A stretch of DNA of 64,000 nucleotides from Thermoactinomyces mirandus (GCF_013868055.1 NZ_JACEOL010000001.1:34272-98271), one strand, 5' to 3'. Numbered from the stretch's first letter, positions 46,334-56,376 are shown. Translations and numbers: made by a program. Notes: a model not told the origin generated them from the letters alone.

Positions 46334-47164
46334 TCAGAAGTCAAAATTATCCGGATCTGGTCCAAACCGATGATTCCGGTTTAACCCATCCAGGCAATTC
46401 ATATCTTCCCGGCTCAATTCAAAATCAAACAGATCGGCGTTTTCCTGAATCCGATGCGCTTTGACCGATTTGGGAATTGTTACGACCCCATGTTGCAGAT
46501 CCCAGCGAAGAACGATCTGGGCCGGGGTTTTTCCGTACTTTTCGGCCAGCTCTTTCAACAGATCAACCCGGACAAATTCCCCTTGCATCAAAGGACTCCA
46601 TGCTTCCATCTGAATTTGTTCCTCTTTGCAGAAAGAAAGCAGTTCCTGTTGTGTCAGGTAAGGATGAAATTCCACCTGATTGACCATTGGCTTGATTTCA
46701 GCTTCCGAAATCAGGTCTTTTAAATGATGAATATGAAAATTGCTGACCCCGATGGCTCTGACCAATCCTTCTTTGTAAAGTTTCTCCATCGCTTTCCAGG
46801 TTTCTTTATATTTTCCTTTTACAGGCCAGTGAATCAGATAGAGATCAATGTATTCCAGTCCCAGTTTTCTGCGGCTTTCCTCAAAAGCCTTCAGTGTTGT
46901 CTCATACCCCTGGTCGTCGTTCCACACCTTGGTGGTAATAAACAGTTCTTCCCGTGGGACCTCGGCCTCTGCCAGCGCGTTGCCTACCCCTTCTTCATTT
47001 TTATATACAGCAGCTGTATCAATGCTGCGATACCCAGTTTTCAGCGCTGCTTTCACCGCATTTTCCACTTCCTCACCCACCTGTGCTTTCCAGACTCCCA
47101 ATCCCAGCCATGGCATTGCCACTCCGTTTGCCAAAACGGTTTTGTCCTGAATATGTTTAGCCAA
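46334..47164 (-). CDS. Aldo/keto reductase
   Basis: This 276-residue NADPH-dependent TIM-barrel reductase is similar to the B. subtilis YvgN/YtbE group that reduces small aldehydes and methylglyoxal. The family signature [18 protein letters not shown] contains the Asp and Tyr of the catalytic tetrad; the Lys (TTKVWNDD) and His (YLIHWP) follow. [15 protein letters not shown] is the cofactor-binding end. TTG 47164 has GGAGGG six bases upstream. The physiological substrate is unknown. Confidence 0.93.
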   Translation of the reverse strand: MAKHIQDKTVLANGVAMPWLGLGVWKAQVGEEVENAVKAALKTGYRSIDTAAVYKNEEGVGNALAEAEVPREELFITTKVWNDDQGYETTLKAFEESRRKLGLEYIDLYLIHWPVKGKYKETWKAMEKLYKEGLVRAIGVSNFHIHHLKDLISEAEIKPMVNQVEFHPYLTQQELLSFCKEEQIQMEAWSPLMQGEFVRVDLLKELAEKYGKTPAQIVLRWDLQHGVVTIPKSVKAHRIQENADLFDFELSREDMNCLDGLNRNHRFGPDPDNFDF

Positions 47165-47402
47165 TTTTAACCCTCCATCTTCATCATTGGTTTTGTTTAT
47201 TTCATTTTATTCCCTTTGAAAAGGATATCAAACAAAAACTGAACCGATACCCATTGTATAGGCAGGTTTTCGGAATGAAGCGGAAAATCGCCTCCAAAAC
47301 TTGACTTGTCTTCAGTCTGATCACGGTTATTAAGGGAAAATAATAAGAAAAGAAGAAGAAAAAAGGTCGCCTTTTGCTCAGACCTGGAAAGGAGGTTTCC
47401 CC

Positions 47403-47630
47403 ATGAAACGGGAAATTGTGCTCCAATTGGATTATCAGGCAAAACAGATTTTGCTGAATGCATTAAAAAGCCATAAAACCATCCGTAAAGTTGAAATAAA
47501 TCGAAATTCGAAAAAAAATCTCCCTTCATATTTTGATGAGGCGCTTATTTTGGAAGATTTAATGAGTCAGGTAAATGAACAGTGGAACAAGGCGTTGCCA
47601 AGCAGTTCTTCCTCTCAGCCCCGGAGTTAG
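47403..47630 (+). CDS. Small protein of unknown function (75 aa)
   Basis: This 75-residue hydrophilic protein (KREIVLQLDYQAKQILLNAL ... FDEALILEDLMSQVNEQW) ends in a Ser-rich tail. It has an excellent ribosome-binding site, GGAAAGGAGG, seven bases before the ATG, which supports a real gene. No conserved cysteine, histidine or membrane segment is seen. I recognise no family. The amphipathic stretches suggest a helical protein. Confidence 0.6.
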   Translation: MKREIVLQLDYQAKQILLNALKSHKTIRKVEINRNSKKNLPSYFDEALILEDLMSQVNEQWNKALPSSSSSQPRS

Positions 47631-47646
47631 CAGCTTTTTTATCACC

Positions 47647-47678
47647 AAAAAAGGGGAATCATTTCACAGCCGATTCCC
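47647..47678 (-). terminator. Terminator after the acyltransferase gene
   Basis: GGGAATC and GATTCCC form a stem with an 11-base loop, followed on the minus strand by CCTTTTTT. Confidence 0.72.
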
Positions 47679-47704
47679 TTCAAGCATATCACAAGATGTG
47701 AAAA

Positions 47705-48739
47705 TTATTTACCCAGAATCAAGTGACTGTATGGCAACTTCCTGATCAACTTGGCAAGTGCCAGTGACGACAGGGTGACCACAAACAGCATAAACCAGAA
47801 TTCAATCCATGAAGCGGCCAGGAAAAGTTTAGAACTGATCTTGCTGAACAGATTCAGCAGCATCGGGTGGATCAGGTAGAGGCCGAATGAATAGCGTCCC
47901 AATGTAAGCAGCCAAGGCACTTTCCACTTGCTCGTGACCTGGTACCACAGTAGCAAGGAAGTAACCGAATAAAAAATAACTGAATAGTTAAAAAAGCCGG
48001 TGTGCTTTCTGGCCAGACTTTCAAACAGCATGACAACAGCGGAAGTCAGGAAGAAAACGAAAGCAGCCGGAAACGGAATTTTGGTCATAAAACGATGGAT
48101 CCGGTTTCCCTGTTGCCCAATCCAGCCGCCCAGGCAAAAGTAAAAGAGCCAGGCGGGAAAATAGCGCATTGCATCTTTGGCATAAGTCTGCAACCATGAA
48201 AATTTCCGGGTTACTTCCCACCATGTCATACTCTCGGCAGCCACACTGATTAACAATGTGACAGAAACCACCGTCATACCGCCAAATTTGCGGAAAGCCC
48301 GGATCAAACCGGGCAACAGCAGATAAAACTGAACCATTACAATCAAAAAATACAAATGATAGTAGGAATTCCCTTTAAAAATCGCTTCTATGCTTTGCAA
48401 ACCAGTCGGAGCCATTCGGGGATGCGTCAGGTTTCCATAAAGCAAATAGATAACAGACCAGGTCAGGTACGGAATCAAAATATACATCGTCCGTTTTTTA
48501 TAAAATCTTTTCAGCGGAAAAGATTCATTCTCATAGTATCGATAGAAAAGAAACAAGCCGGATAACATAAAAAACACCGGAACGCTAAACCGTCCCAATT
48601 GATTCAGAATAAAAAACAGACCACCATCCGTCAGTGATTCAAACGGGCGCAGGCAGAAAGCGGTAACATGTATAAAAATAACGCCAAGTATGGCAATCCC
48701 TTTGATGTAATCCGCTTCCTCAATTCTTTTTTTCATCAA
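47705..48739 (-). CDS. Membrane acyltransferase family 3 protein
   Basis: This 344-residue integral membrane protein has about ten helices and belongs to the acyltransferase-3 family, which acetylates peptidoglycan, polysaccharides or other cell-surface groups. It starts EEADYIKGIAILGVIFIHVT, where the His of IHVTAF matches the usual active-site position, and continues with FSVPVFFMLSGLFLFYRYY and SFGLYLIHPMLLNLF. No extracellular SGNH hydrolase domain follows, so the acceptor is unknown. AGGAGG precedes the ATG. Confidence 0.85.
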   Translation of the reverse strand: MMKKRIEEADYIKGIAILGVIFIHVTAFCLRPFESLTDGGLFFILNQLGRFSVPVFFMLSGLFLFYRYYENESFPLKRFYKKRTMYILIPYLTWSVIYLLYGNLTHPRMAPTGLQSIEAIFKGNSYYHLYFLIVMVQFYLLLPGLIRAFRKFGGMTVVSVTLLISVAAESMTWWEVTRKFSWLQTYAKDAMRYFPAWLFYFCLGGWIGQQGNRIHRFMTKIPFPAAFVFFLTSAVVMLFESLARKHTGFFNYSVIFYSVTSLLLWYQVTSKWKVPWLLTLGRYSFGLYLIHPMLLNLFSKISSKLFLAASWIEFWFMLFVVTLSSLALAKLIRKLPYSHLILGK

Positions 48740-49255
48740 ATCCTCCTTTTCTGTTCTATTCCTAAATACTATTTTTTATCATAATTCTTTTTATATATTA
48801 AATCTTCTCTACTTTATTTTTTCATAAATTGGACATTTATTCTATTTAAACAGACGAAAACCACTTATTGTTTGTTGCAAAAGCTTTCGCCAGAATTAAA
48901 ATAAAAAAATTTATGATCCCTTTACATTCATCATAAATTTTCATCAGAATAACATAGATTTTCCTTGTTTTTAATACTTAAAGCAAATAATATTTTATTG
49001 CCAAAAGTGTCATATGCCATTTATCGAATATTTTTATTGATTGCAGATAGAAAAATAATTTAATAATGGCATAAAAATATTTTTTATTCCATTTTATTCC
49101 TTTGACGAGGGCAAATTTTTCAATTACAATTTTTAAAGGAAATTGTATTATTTTTTAAAAAATGTTAAAAAATTTACATTATGATGTTCAATTTACTCTT
49201 AGCTTTTTAAGTGCAATTTCATAACTTCTAACCGATTCAGAGGGGGATTACACTT
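48740..49255. other. AT-rich intergenic region before the peptide transporter
   Basis: About 515 bases, strongly AT-rich compared with the neighbours, with no credible open frame. The plus-strand promoter of the transporter sits at 49102-49130. The remainder holds several TTTATT- and ATAAAT-rich stretches and no clear hairpin. A regulatory function is possible but not shown. Confidence 0.6.
49102..49130 (+). promoter_or_regulatory. Sigma-A promoter of the peptide transporter
   Basis: TTGACG (49102-49107), 17 bases, TACAAT (49125-49130), leaving a leader of about 115 bases before the ATG. Confidence 0.65.
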
Positions 49256-50641
49256 ATGGATGCAGCTGTAAAACTTGAAGAAAATCTTCAAGAAACTTCG
49301 TCAAAAAAGAAACATCCTCCTGGGCTAAAACTGCTTTTCTTTACGGAAATGTGGGAACGGTTCAGCTATTATGGAATGAGAGGACTGTTATTTCTTTATT
49401 TGACAGTCAGTTTTGTCAGCGGTGGATTGGGATTTTCTGATGCTACGGCCTCCATGATCTACGGTTTTTACACCGGGGCGGTCTATTTCGCACCGCTTGT
49501 CGGGGGCTGGCTTACCGACCGCTTTATTGGAAAACGCCTGGCCATTACCATGGGTGGAATTACCATGGCCGCCGGGAACTTTGTTCTCTTTGCATTTCAG
49601 ACACACTGGGGTTTATATTTGGGATTGTCGTTGTTGATTATTGGTAATGGTTTCTTTAAACCAAACATTTCTACACTGCTTGGCGACCTTTACGGTGAAA
49701 ATGATCCACGCCGTGATTCCGCGTTCACCATTTTTTATATGGGAATTAACTTTGGCGCACTGTTTGCCCCGATCGTTTGCGGATTCATGGCGGAAGATTT
49801 ATTTAAAACAACCATAAATGGAATTGAACACTTTGGATTCAGATTTGGATTCCTGACAGCCTCGATCGGGATGATTATCGGGCAAATCGCCTTTAACCTT
49901 CTCGGCAACCGTTACCTGGGTGATGCAGGAAAAAAACCAAACGCGAAAAAAACCGTGGAAAATCCAAAAGCGGATGCTCCACTTACCAAAAAAGAGAAAC
50001 AACGCACCTGGGCGATCATCATTATTACCTGTTTTGTTGTCTTTTTCTGGGCCGGTTTTGAACAGGCAGGCACTTCATTGACCGCCTATACCCGAGACTT
50101 TGTTGACCGGAATATTTTTGGCTGGGAAATGCCAATTTCCTGGTTCCAAGCGGTTAACCCGTTCTTCATTATCATGTTGGCACCACTCACATCCATGCTG
50201 TGGACAAGACTGGCCAGATCCAAACGGGGAGACCTGCCTGTTCCGATTAAGATGGGTCTCGGTATGATCCTGCTTGGATCAGGATTTATTGTGCTGATGT
50301 TAGCTGTTATGCAAACCGGAAGTGATCCGGACAACATCGTTATAAAAGCCAATCTGCTCTTTATTGTCTTTACTTATCTACTTCACACCATCGGTGAATT
50401 GTTCCTGTCACCAATCGGCTTGTCCCTGGTAAGCCGGATCGCACCGGTGAAACTTGCTTCTCTTTTGATGGGTGTCTGGCTCGCCAGCTCAGGTTTTGCC
50501 AACATTTTGGCTGGACAAATTGCCGCTTTAACCGCCACTCTGGGATACCTGGAAATTTTTGCAACCATCGGTGGTGTTGCCATCACAATTGGTTTGCTCC
50601 TCATTTCCATTAACCGCATCCTCGTACGCATGATGGACTGA
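49256..50641 (+). CDS. POT-family di/tripeptide transporter
   Basis: This 461-residue proton-coupled oligopeptide transporter of the DtpT type takes up di- and tripeptides. The family signature FFTEMWERFSYYGMRGLL (the ExxERF proton/peptide motif) is at about residues 28-45, followed by the second signature region FIGKRLAITMGG and FTIFYMGINFGALFAP. About 12-14 membrane helices are predicted. AGGGGG lies nine bases before the ATG. A strong terminator follows. Confidence 0.93.
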   Translation: MDAAVKLEENLQETSSKKKHPPGLKLLFFTEMWERFSYYGMRGLLFLYLTVSFVSGGLGFSDATASMIYGFYTGAVYFAPLVGGWLTDRFIGKRLAITMGGITMAAGNFVLFAFQTHWGLYLGLSLLIIGNGFFKPNISTLLGDLYGENDPRRDSAFTIFYMGINFGALFAPIVCGFMAEDLFKTTINGIEHFGFRFGFLTASIGMIIGQIAFNLLGNRYLGDAGKKPNAKKTVENPKADAPLTKKEKQRTWAIIIITCFVVFFWAGFEQAGTSLTAYTRDFVDRNIFGWEMPISWFQAVNPFFIIMLAPLTSMLWTRLARSKRGDLPVPIKMGLGMILLGSGFIVLMLAVMQTGSDPDNIVIKANLLFIVFTYLLHTIGELFLSPIGLSLVSRIAPVKLASLLMGVWLASSGFANILAGQIAALTATLGYLEIFATIGGVAITIGLLLISINRILVRMMD

Positions 50642-50652
50642 TTCACAAAGTA

Positions 50653-50676
50653 AAGAAGGGGGATTTCCCCCTTCTT
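50653..50676 (+). terminator. Terminator after the peptide transporter
   Basis: AAGAAGGGGG and CCCCCTTCTT form a ten-pair stem with an ATTT loop. Confidence 0.88.
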
Positions 50677-50805
50677 CTTATCATCCTGCTTCAGGTTACA
50701 TCATTTTGCCAACCAATACAACTCTTTTTTAAGCGAAACTCCTCCCAACAGGCAGGGGATTGCTTTTCTTCAGATTCCCAACAAAATTTCCGCTTGAGGA
50801 ACGGG

Positions 50806-52398
50806 TTATTGAGACACCCTTTTCAACAGTTTCCGGGCGCTTAAGCGAACATCCTCATCAGGGTCACTTTGGGCCAGATTGGCTACAAGATGAGAACATT
50901 CCTGTACCCACTCAGACACCTCCCATGCTTTTAGCGTATTTAACGCGACAGTTCGGTTTCTGATCACAGGGCTTTGCAAGGAGGCCCGGATTAAAGGGAT
51001 GCCTGTCCCTGCAAACCGGTTCAAGCCCTGAACTATCGTCTCGATACAGCAATGAAGCTTGTACTTATGAACCTTTTCCCCAAATGTTCCTCCCTCAAGG
51101 GCCGGACCGGTTGTGATCTGATCCAGAGGCAATGTTTCTTCAACCAAACGAACCAGGTGACGAATGCGATCCAAATCTGTTGTGCGTATTAACACATGAT
51201 AGATATCTTCATTTAACAGGTCTTTTTTCAATCGTCCCAGCAAATCAAACCAGATATCCAGAGAAAGTTCTTCGGCAACCTGAACAGCAGCATGGAGATT
51301 GCATTGTTCAGATTGCAATTCCCTTAAGATCACAATTTCCCATTTTTCATCGGCAAGAAATGAACGGACTTCTGAAACCAGTTCCTCTCGTTGTTCCGGA
51401 GTCCAGCCCTGTTCATAACGTTCCCTCCACTGCTCTTCCTCCTGTTCCAAAAAACGTTTGATCTCCACGATAACATTCAGGTCGGTCGCGGTTTTGCACT
51501 GTATACGGGAATGCCTTAGATAATCAGAGAGAACAGAATATGCATGAAGGTAATCGTCGATATCTTCGGCCGCCCATCCGCCATTAATCAAAGCGGAAAT
51601 GATTATACCGGCCCCATGGTATAAATCCGTATCAATCTTTTCAGCCTTTAACGCCATGTGTAATTTCCCTTTTTCGGCACAGGTATAAGCCAAATATTCA
51701 TCCATGATGCTGTTTCTGCATCCTTTTCGAAGCAGCCAGTCCCTGATCTCCTGCGTTTCCGGCTGCAAACGCTCAACGATATGAATTTTCCCCCATCCAT
51801 CTACAAGCTGCACCAATTGAAAGAGATGCAAATCGGGATCAGCTGTTCCATTTTGAATGGCAACCGAGACATACAGCGTAAATTCGTCATGCCGGCCAAT
51901 AGTAAATAACAAATCCAGGTCATCTTCACATTGGAAAAGACCCAGCAATGCGATGCCAAGTTTGACAACTTCTCGATGCGCACTGTTTTGGATAAACCAA
52001 ATCGCCTCTTGATAAAGCCAGTCCGGATTGAGATCTGACTGGATTCTGATTTCTTTTAACAGCACATCGATATATCCCAGGATCTTGTCATCCATAACCG
52101 CCAGATAAGTGGCTCTTCTTGTTTTATTGCCCGGGTTTGTCACCTGTTGCCTGATACATTTTACAAGCTTCTTGATCCTGGCATCATCCTCCTCCGTTCT
52201 CATGCCGTGATGTTCCAACATTCCATCGATTGCACCAGGCGCGAAAAGAATTTCTTCATTGGAAGAATCTTCGTCAGGCAAAGTATCCTTGACAATCTTC
52301 CCATACTGATCTATTTGCTCTTTAATATAATGATAGACAGAAGGTTGTCCCACCCAGGGAAGCAATTGGCATTCTTTAGGGAAAGTATTTCTGCACAT
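50806..52398 (-). CDS. Unidentified 530-residue helical-repeat protein
   Basis: This is a large soluble protein with no membrane segment. It begins QLLPWVGQPSVYHYIKEQID with an early NEEILFAPGAIDGMLEHHG block and ends in HEAT-like helical repeats (IRASLQSPVIRNRTVALNTL, LANLAQSDPDEDVRLSARKL). The middle is Trp- and acid-rich. Some Bacillales relatives appear in databases under the label limonene hydroxylase, a name I do not find supported by any catalytic motif. AAGGTG lies five bases before the ATG. It follows a broken SUKH/SMI1-like gene with an overlap or near-overlap in the same direction. Confidence 0.7.
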   Translation of the reverse strand: MCRNTFPKECQLLPWVGQPSVYHYIKEQIDQYGKIVKDTLPDEDSSNEEILFAPGAIDGMLEHHGMRTEEDDARIKKLVKCIRQQVTNPGNKTRRATYLAVMDDKILGYIDVLLKEIRIQSDLNPDWLYQEAIWFIQNSAHREVVKLGIALLGLFQCEDDLDLLFTIGRHDEFTLYVSVAIQNGTADPDLHLFQLVQLVDGWGKIHIVERLQPETQEIRDWLLRKGCRNSIMDEYLAYTCAEKGKLHMALKAEKIDTDLYHGAGIIISALINGGWAAEDIDDYLHAYSVLSDYLRHSRIQCKTATDLNVIVEIKRFLEQEEEQWRERYEQGWTPEQREELVSEVRSFLADEKWEIVILRELQSEQCNLHAAVQVAEELSLDIWFDLLGRLKKDLLNEDIYHVLIRTTDLDRIRHLVRLVEETLPLDQITTGPALEGGTFGEKVHKYKLHCCIETIVQGLNRFAGTGIPLIRASLQSPVIRNRTVALNTLKAWEVSEWVQECSHLVANLAQSDPDEDVRLSARKLLKRVSQ

Positions 52399-52401
52399 AT
52401 G

Positions 52402-52852
52402 ATCACCTTATCACTCATTTTCAGGATTGATTGTTCAATTTTCGGATGTTCCGGGAGAAACAATAAAGCCAAAAACGTATGGAAGTCCCAAGAGTGCTCC
52501 TGCTCGAGGCTGGCATTATCAATATCAACAAGCTGAAAAACACCATTATGAATCCAATATCCAAAAGCATCACCCATGCCGTAGTCCCCGACCAGCCAGG
52601 TCTCTTCTACCTTTCATACTCAAGCGGATCTTCTTTCTGCAACTCTTCGTAATGATAAATTTCGTCAGCTTTTATTGGTCCGCTATAGAGAAAGACTCCC
52701 ATCATCTCCGCAGCCACACTCGGAGAACATCCAGATAATCCTCAGGGATCCCCGGAAAATCATTGCGAATGTTTCTGTTCACTGCCTGACGAAACAGGTT
52801 TCTGTAAAACATCTTCATCTTCCAGTACTTTTCTCAGTCTCCTGATATTCAA
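52402..52852 (-). pseudogene. SUKH (SMI1/KNR4)-like gene, multiply frameshifted
   Basis: Fragments in three frames assemble into one SMI1/KNR4-type domain: LNIRRLRKVLEDEDVLQKP near the start, then NDFPGIPEDYLDVLRVWLRR, GVFLYSGPIKADEIYHYEEL, and, after a stop and shift, VEETWLVGDYGMGDAFGYWI, HNGVFQLVDIDNASLEQEHS, WDFHTFLALLF. The IPEDYLDVLR and D/W-FHTFL ends are typical of the SUKH superfamily, which in bacteria often serves as the immunity protein to polymorphic toxins. AGGAGAGG precedes the first fragment. At least three lesions make it inactive. Confidence 0.72.
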
Positions 52853-53103
52853 ATATTCTCTCCTCTCCTATAAATCAATTATGATATAAGTATATCGAAA
52901 GATTTTAATTAAGCACTGCTACTTTTAACTTTTTAACAAAAACTGTTGATCTTTTGGTCAACAGCGGATCAAGAAACATTTTATCCTGTAAAATTCTCTA
53001 TAACGACTATGTCGCATATCTGAGATAATTTTTCAACTCCCCCGGTGCAATTGAAAAATGTCTCGTTTTTCATTACCTGAATTAACATACTTACATGAAA
53101 TAG

Positions 53104-53419
53104 CTACACCATGATTTTCAGGATCATCACAGCAAGAATGGAACCAAAAATGATCAGAATAATATGGCTGTGAAAAATATGGCTGTGAAAGGCTGCCAGC
53201 AGTACCGCCGCCAAACCGCCGATGATCCCCAGGGATGGATTGTCGGGGTCTATATTTAGAATACCGGGGAATATCAGTGCGCCCAATGCGGCGTATGGAA
53301 TGATTTAACCATTGATTCAGCCACCCGGGAAAAGATATCTTCCCGATAATGAAGACAGGCAACCATCTGGAAAGCAGCGTAACAAGGGACATACCCAGAA
53401 TGACAAGAATTTCATTCAT
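53104..53419 (-). pseudogene. azlD: azlD (branched-chain amino acid exporter subunit), frameshifted
   Basis: The start NEILVILGMSLVTLLSRWLP is in one frame. Near 53300 a two-base loss shifts it, and the continuation IPYAALGALIFPGILNIDPD ... GGLAAVLLAAFHSHI is in another. The C-terminus also carries a 15-base tandem duplication (the residues FHSHIFHSHI). AzlD is the small partner of AzlC in an amino acid efflux pair. It overlaps azlC by about eight bases. Confidence 0.78.
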
Positions 53420-54110
53420 GCTGATCCCCCCTCAAAAATAATAATTCCGCCAAACTCCCCAGAATGGTAGCCAGGACGATCGACCATCCGCTGCTGAGAA
53501 AAAAACTGAAAAGATAACACAATAACATGGAAATAATGCTTATCAAACCAATGCGCCAATTTTCGCGGACGGAGGGAATCAATAATCCGATAAACATTGC
53601 ATATAACGCAATGGACATGCTTTGCGGAATCAGGTCACCCAGCAAACAGCCCAGCAACGTTCCAATCACCCATGAGCAGTAGGCGGAAAGCATGATTCCC
53701 CCGATAAACGGAGGTGTCGCTTTTTCTTTATGAAAAAAGGTGAGGGTAAAGGTTTCATCGGTTATTCCCATCGATAAAACCGACTTCCACCTGGTCGGGA
53801 TAGATTTCAGCATATTTATCAAGGATAAGCCCATGATGAAATGCCTGAAAATAAGAATAAAGGTGGCCAGGATAATTTCAACAGCCGATTACGGCCATGA
53901 GCATGGATACCGCCATAAACTGGCTGGCGCCGGCAAATACCAGCATGCTCATCAATACGATATAAAAATGGGAAATGCCTGATTGTGTGGCGATCAGGCC
54001 CAATGGAACAGCAACGGGAACATAACCAAGCACGATCGGAATCGATATGACAACCCCTTTTAAAAAACTGTTTTGATCGGGTTGTTCGGTTACCTGTCCT
54101 TTTTTGTAGA
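53412..54110 (-). pseudogene. azlC: azlC (branched-chain amino acid exporter), frameshifted
   Basis: The N-terminal half (FLKGVVISIPIVLGYVPVAV, PLGLIATQSGISHFYIVL, FAGASQFMAVSMLMAVIG) stops near 53883, and the rest (AVEIILATFILIFRHFIMGL, then SIPTRWKSVLSMGITDETFT) is in a shifted frame down to 53412. AzlC exports leucine analogues and branched-chain amino acids with AzlD. The true start upstream is unclear; an ATG near 54113 is followed by a stop in its own frame. With both subunits broken the system is dead here. Confidence 0.8.
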
Positions 54111-54261
54111 CATCTTATTCAGGATTGGCTTTATAACGAACGGTTTGTTTCCGCATGACAAAAAAGAAAAACAGGTACCAGTAACAGGCTTTATCATGGA
54201 AGCGATTTTCAAAGAGGTGTGAGAGATTCTTTATAAACATGTTAAAATACAAAAGCAGTAA

Positions 54262-54525
54262 ATGGTATTGATGAAAGGGACACCCATCTTGAACAGATTC
54301 ATGCTTTTTCTCCACGTTCTGGGGGCGATTGGAATGGAATTTTATTTATTATTGCCCTTTTTTCAGCAAAAAAATATCTGCAAAAAACCGGTTCTTCAAC
54401 TGATGTACCGAATGAATTTTATCACGCAATGGATTCTGGTAATCCAGTTTGTAACCGGCAGTTCCACATATTTTACAGGGAATTATCCTTATATCTGGAT
54501 TGTCCTGGATCCCTACGGGTTTTAA
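54262..54525 (+). CDS. Short membrane protein, possibly truncated (87 aa)
   Basis: This 87-residue protein has two hydrophobic segments (LNRFMLFLHVLGAIGMEFYL, LLPFF; and NFITQWILVIQFVTGSSTY). It ends abruptly in DPYGF with no further helix, so it looks like the front part of a longer membrane protein. The start is uncertain: the open frame begins at a TTG-type or ATG codon with AAGGG nearby. Treat as doubtful. Confidence 0.45.
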   Translation: MVLMKGTPILNRFMLFLHVLGAIGMEFYLLLPFFQQKNICKKPVLQLMYRMNFITQWILVIQFVTGSSTYFTGNYPYIWIVLDPYGF

Positions 54526-54573
54526 ACTGGCGCCTCACTATTTTTAAAAGTAAATAACTGCTTTGGAAAATTT

Positions 54574-54613
54574 AAACTCCTTTGTGCCAAAAAATCCTGA
54601 CACAAAGGAGTTT
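54574..54613. terminator. Terminator at the end of the cyd operon
   Basis: AAACTCCTTTGTG and CACAAAGGAGTTT form a perfect 13-pair stem with a 14-base loop, flanked by A/T tracts. It is just past the cydC stop on the minus strand. Confidence 0.9.
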
Positions 54614-54621
54614 TTTATCTG

Positions 54622-56376
54622 TCAGATATCTGTTAATATCGGCCGGTCAAGATGATACAGATGACAATAGCGGGGGACTTTCTTCAGCAGTTCTTCATGA
54701 GAACCCCGCATTTCAATCCGGCCATCCTCAATAAAGACTACTTCATCCATCTGTTCTACTCCAACAAGATGGTGCGTAATCCAAATCAGCGTTTTTCCCT
54801 GAATGGTTTGAAAAACGGTTTGAAGCAAATCCCTCTCCGTACGGGGATCAAGCCCCACCGTCGGTTCATCCAGGATAACGACCGGCGTATCCTGGAGCAA
54901 GATGCGCGCCAATGCGATCCGCTGCCGCTCCCCGCCAGAAAAACGGTCTCCCGTTTCCAGCATCGGTGTGTCATAACCCAGAGGCAACGATTCAATCAAT
55001 TGGTCCAGTTTCACTTGCTTTGCCACTTTCCTGATTTCTTCACCGGTAGCTTCAGGTTTTCCAAGCCGGATGTTGTTTGCCACCGTCGTATCAAACAGGT
55101 GAGGACGTTGATTCAACACCGCGATCACTTTTGGAATATCGCTGCCAAATTGATCAACACTGACTCCGTTTATAGTAGCTTTGCCCTGTTCTGGAACAAT
55201 GACACCCTGAATCAACTTCAGCAATGTTGATTTTCCGGCACCGCTGCGCCCGATCACGGCGACCTTTTTCCCTTGTGCGATATCAAGGGACAGATCACTG
55301 ACGCTCCGTTCATCAGAAGCTTCATAGCGGTAACTCACATTTTCCAGACGAATATGTGCCTGTTTTTGAGCTTCCTCCAGTACCTGATCCGAAACCTTGC
55401 ACTCAGCAGACAGCGCCTCTGAATCCATACCTCTCAATGAGTGGATCCGTTCAAGGGAGTCCTCGTATTGCGGAATTCTTTCAACCGCTTCAGAAATGGG
55501 AAGAAATACGTCCATCAACGGAAAAATAACCAGAACAAATGCCGCAATCAAAGTGCCCTCAAGCTTTCCATCCGCAAATTGCTGTCCCGCCCAACCGGCG
55601 GTCAAAATGACTAGCACTCCGACCACAAGATGGCCCAGAAACGTTCGAAAGTTTATCCAGCGATGCAGGCTGTTTTCCACAGAGGTTACTTTCGCTTCGT
55701 CCGCCTCATACGATTGAACAAAGTTTTGGGAGCGTCCGCTGATGACCCAGTCGCTCAAGCCAAGCACCGCATCTGTCAGTTTTTGGTACAACCTGTTTCG
55801 ACCACGCTTCATTTGTTTTCTCTTTCTGTACGTAATCCATAGAGACACTGAAGGAAGAACCAGAATGAGGATCACCAGGTACAGTGCCATCAATAGCGCA
55901 AAAGAAAGATCAAATCTCCCCACAAATGCTACCCACAGAACATACATGACCACCGCTGTTGAAACAGGAAAAATCGTACGCACATACACATCTTGCAAAT
56001 GCTCAACATCGTCAGCAAGGGTACCGAGAATATCACCAGTACGATAACGGGAGCGAATAAACAGTGCCTGGGGTTCCAGCATGCGATAGAGGCGGACTCG
56101 CATTCTGGCCAGAATGCGCAAGACCGTGTCATGTCCCACCAGCCGTTCAGTGTAGTGAACTGCGGCACGCCCGATCCCAAACGCTCTTACGAGGACAATC
56201 GGCACATACACCATTAAAATATTTTCCGGACGCAACGACGCTTTGGAAATGAGGTAACCAGAAGTAAACATGAGCCCGCTGGCACACCCCGCTGTTAATA
56301 AACCTAAAAAGATTACCAGTACAAATCGGAAGCGATGGGTCCGGAGATAAAGGCCAATCCATTCTTCCCGCTTCAT
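54622..56376 (-). CDS. cydC: Cysteine/glutathione ABC exporter subunit CydC
   Basis: This is one half of the heterodimeric CydDC ABC exporter needed to assemble cytochrome bd; it moves thiol reductants across the membrane. The 584-residue protein has six N-terminal membrane helices and then the ABC domain with Walker A GRSGAGKSTLLKLIQG, signature FSGGERQRIALARI, Walker B TPVVILDEPTVGL and the H-loop WITHHL. It overlaps cydD by four bases (ATGA). Subunit letters are assigned by order and by similarity, and the two are paralogues. Confidence 0.9.
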   Translation of the reverse strand: MKREEWIGLYLRTHRFRFVLVIFLGLLTAGCASGLMFTSGYLISKASLRPENILMVYVPIVLVRAFGIGRAAVHYTERLVGHDTVLRILARMRVRLYRMLEPQALFIRSRYRTGDILGTLADDVEHLQDVYVRTIFPVSTAVVMYVLWVAFVGRFDLSFALLMALYLVILILVLPSVSLWITYRKRKQMKRGRNRLYQKLTDAVLGLSDWVISGRSQNFVQSYEADEAKVTSVENSLHRWINFRTFLGHLVVGVLVILTAGWAGQQFADGKLEGTLIAAFVLVIFPLMDVFLPISEAVERIPQYEDSLERIHSLRGMDSEALSAECKVSDQVLEEAQKQAHIRLENVSYRYEASDERSVSDLSLDIAQGKKVAVIGRSGAGKSTLLKLIQGVIVPEQGKATINGVSVDQFGSDIPKVIAVLNQRPHLFDTTVANNIRLGKPEATGEEIRKVAKQVKLDQLIESLPLGYDTPMLETGDRFSGGERQRIALARILLQDTPVVILDEPTVGLDPRTERDLLQTVFQTIQGKTLIWITHHLVGVEQMDEVVFIEDGRIEMRGSHEELLKKVPRYCHLYHLDRPILTDI

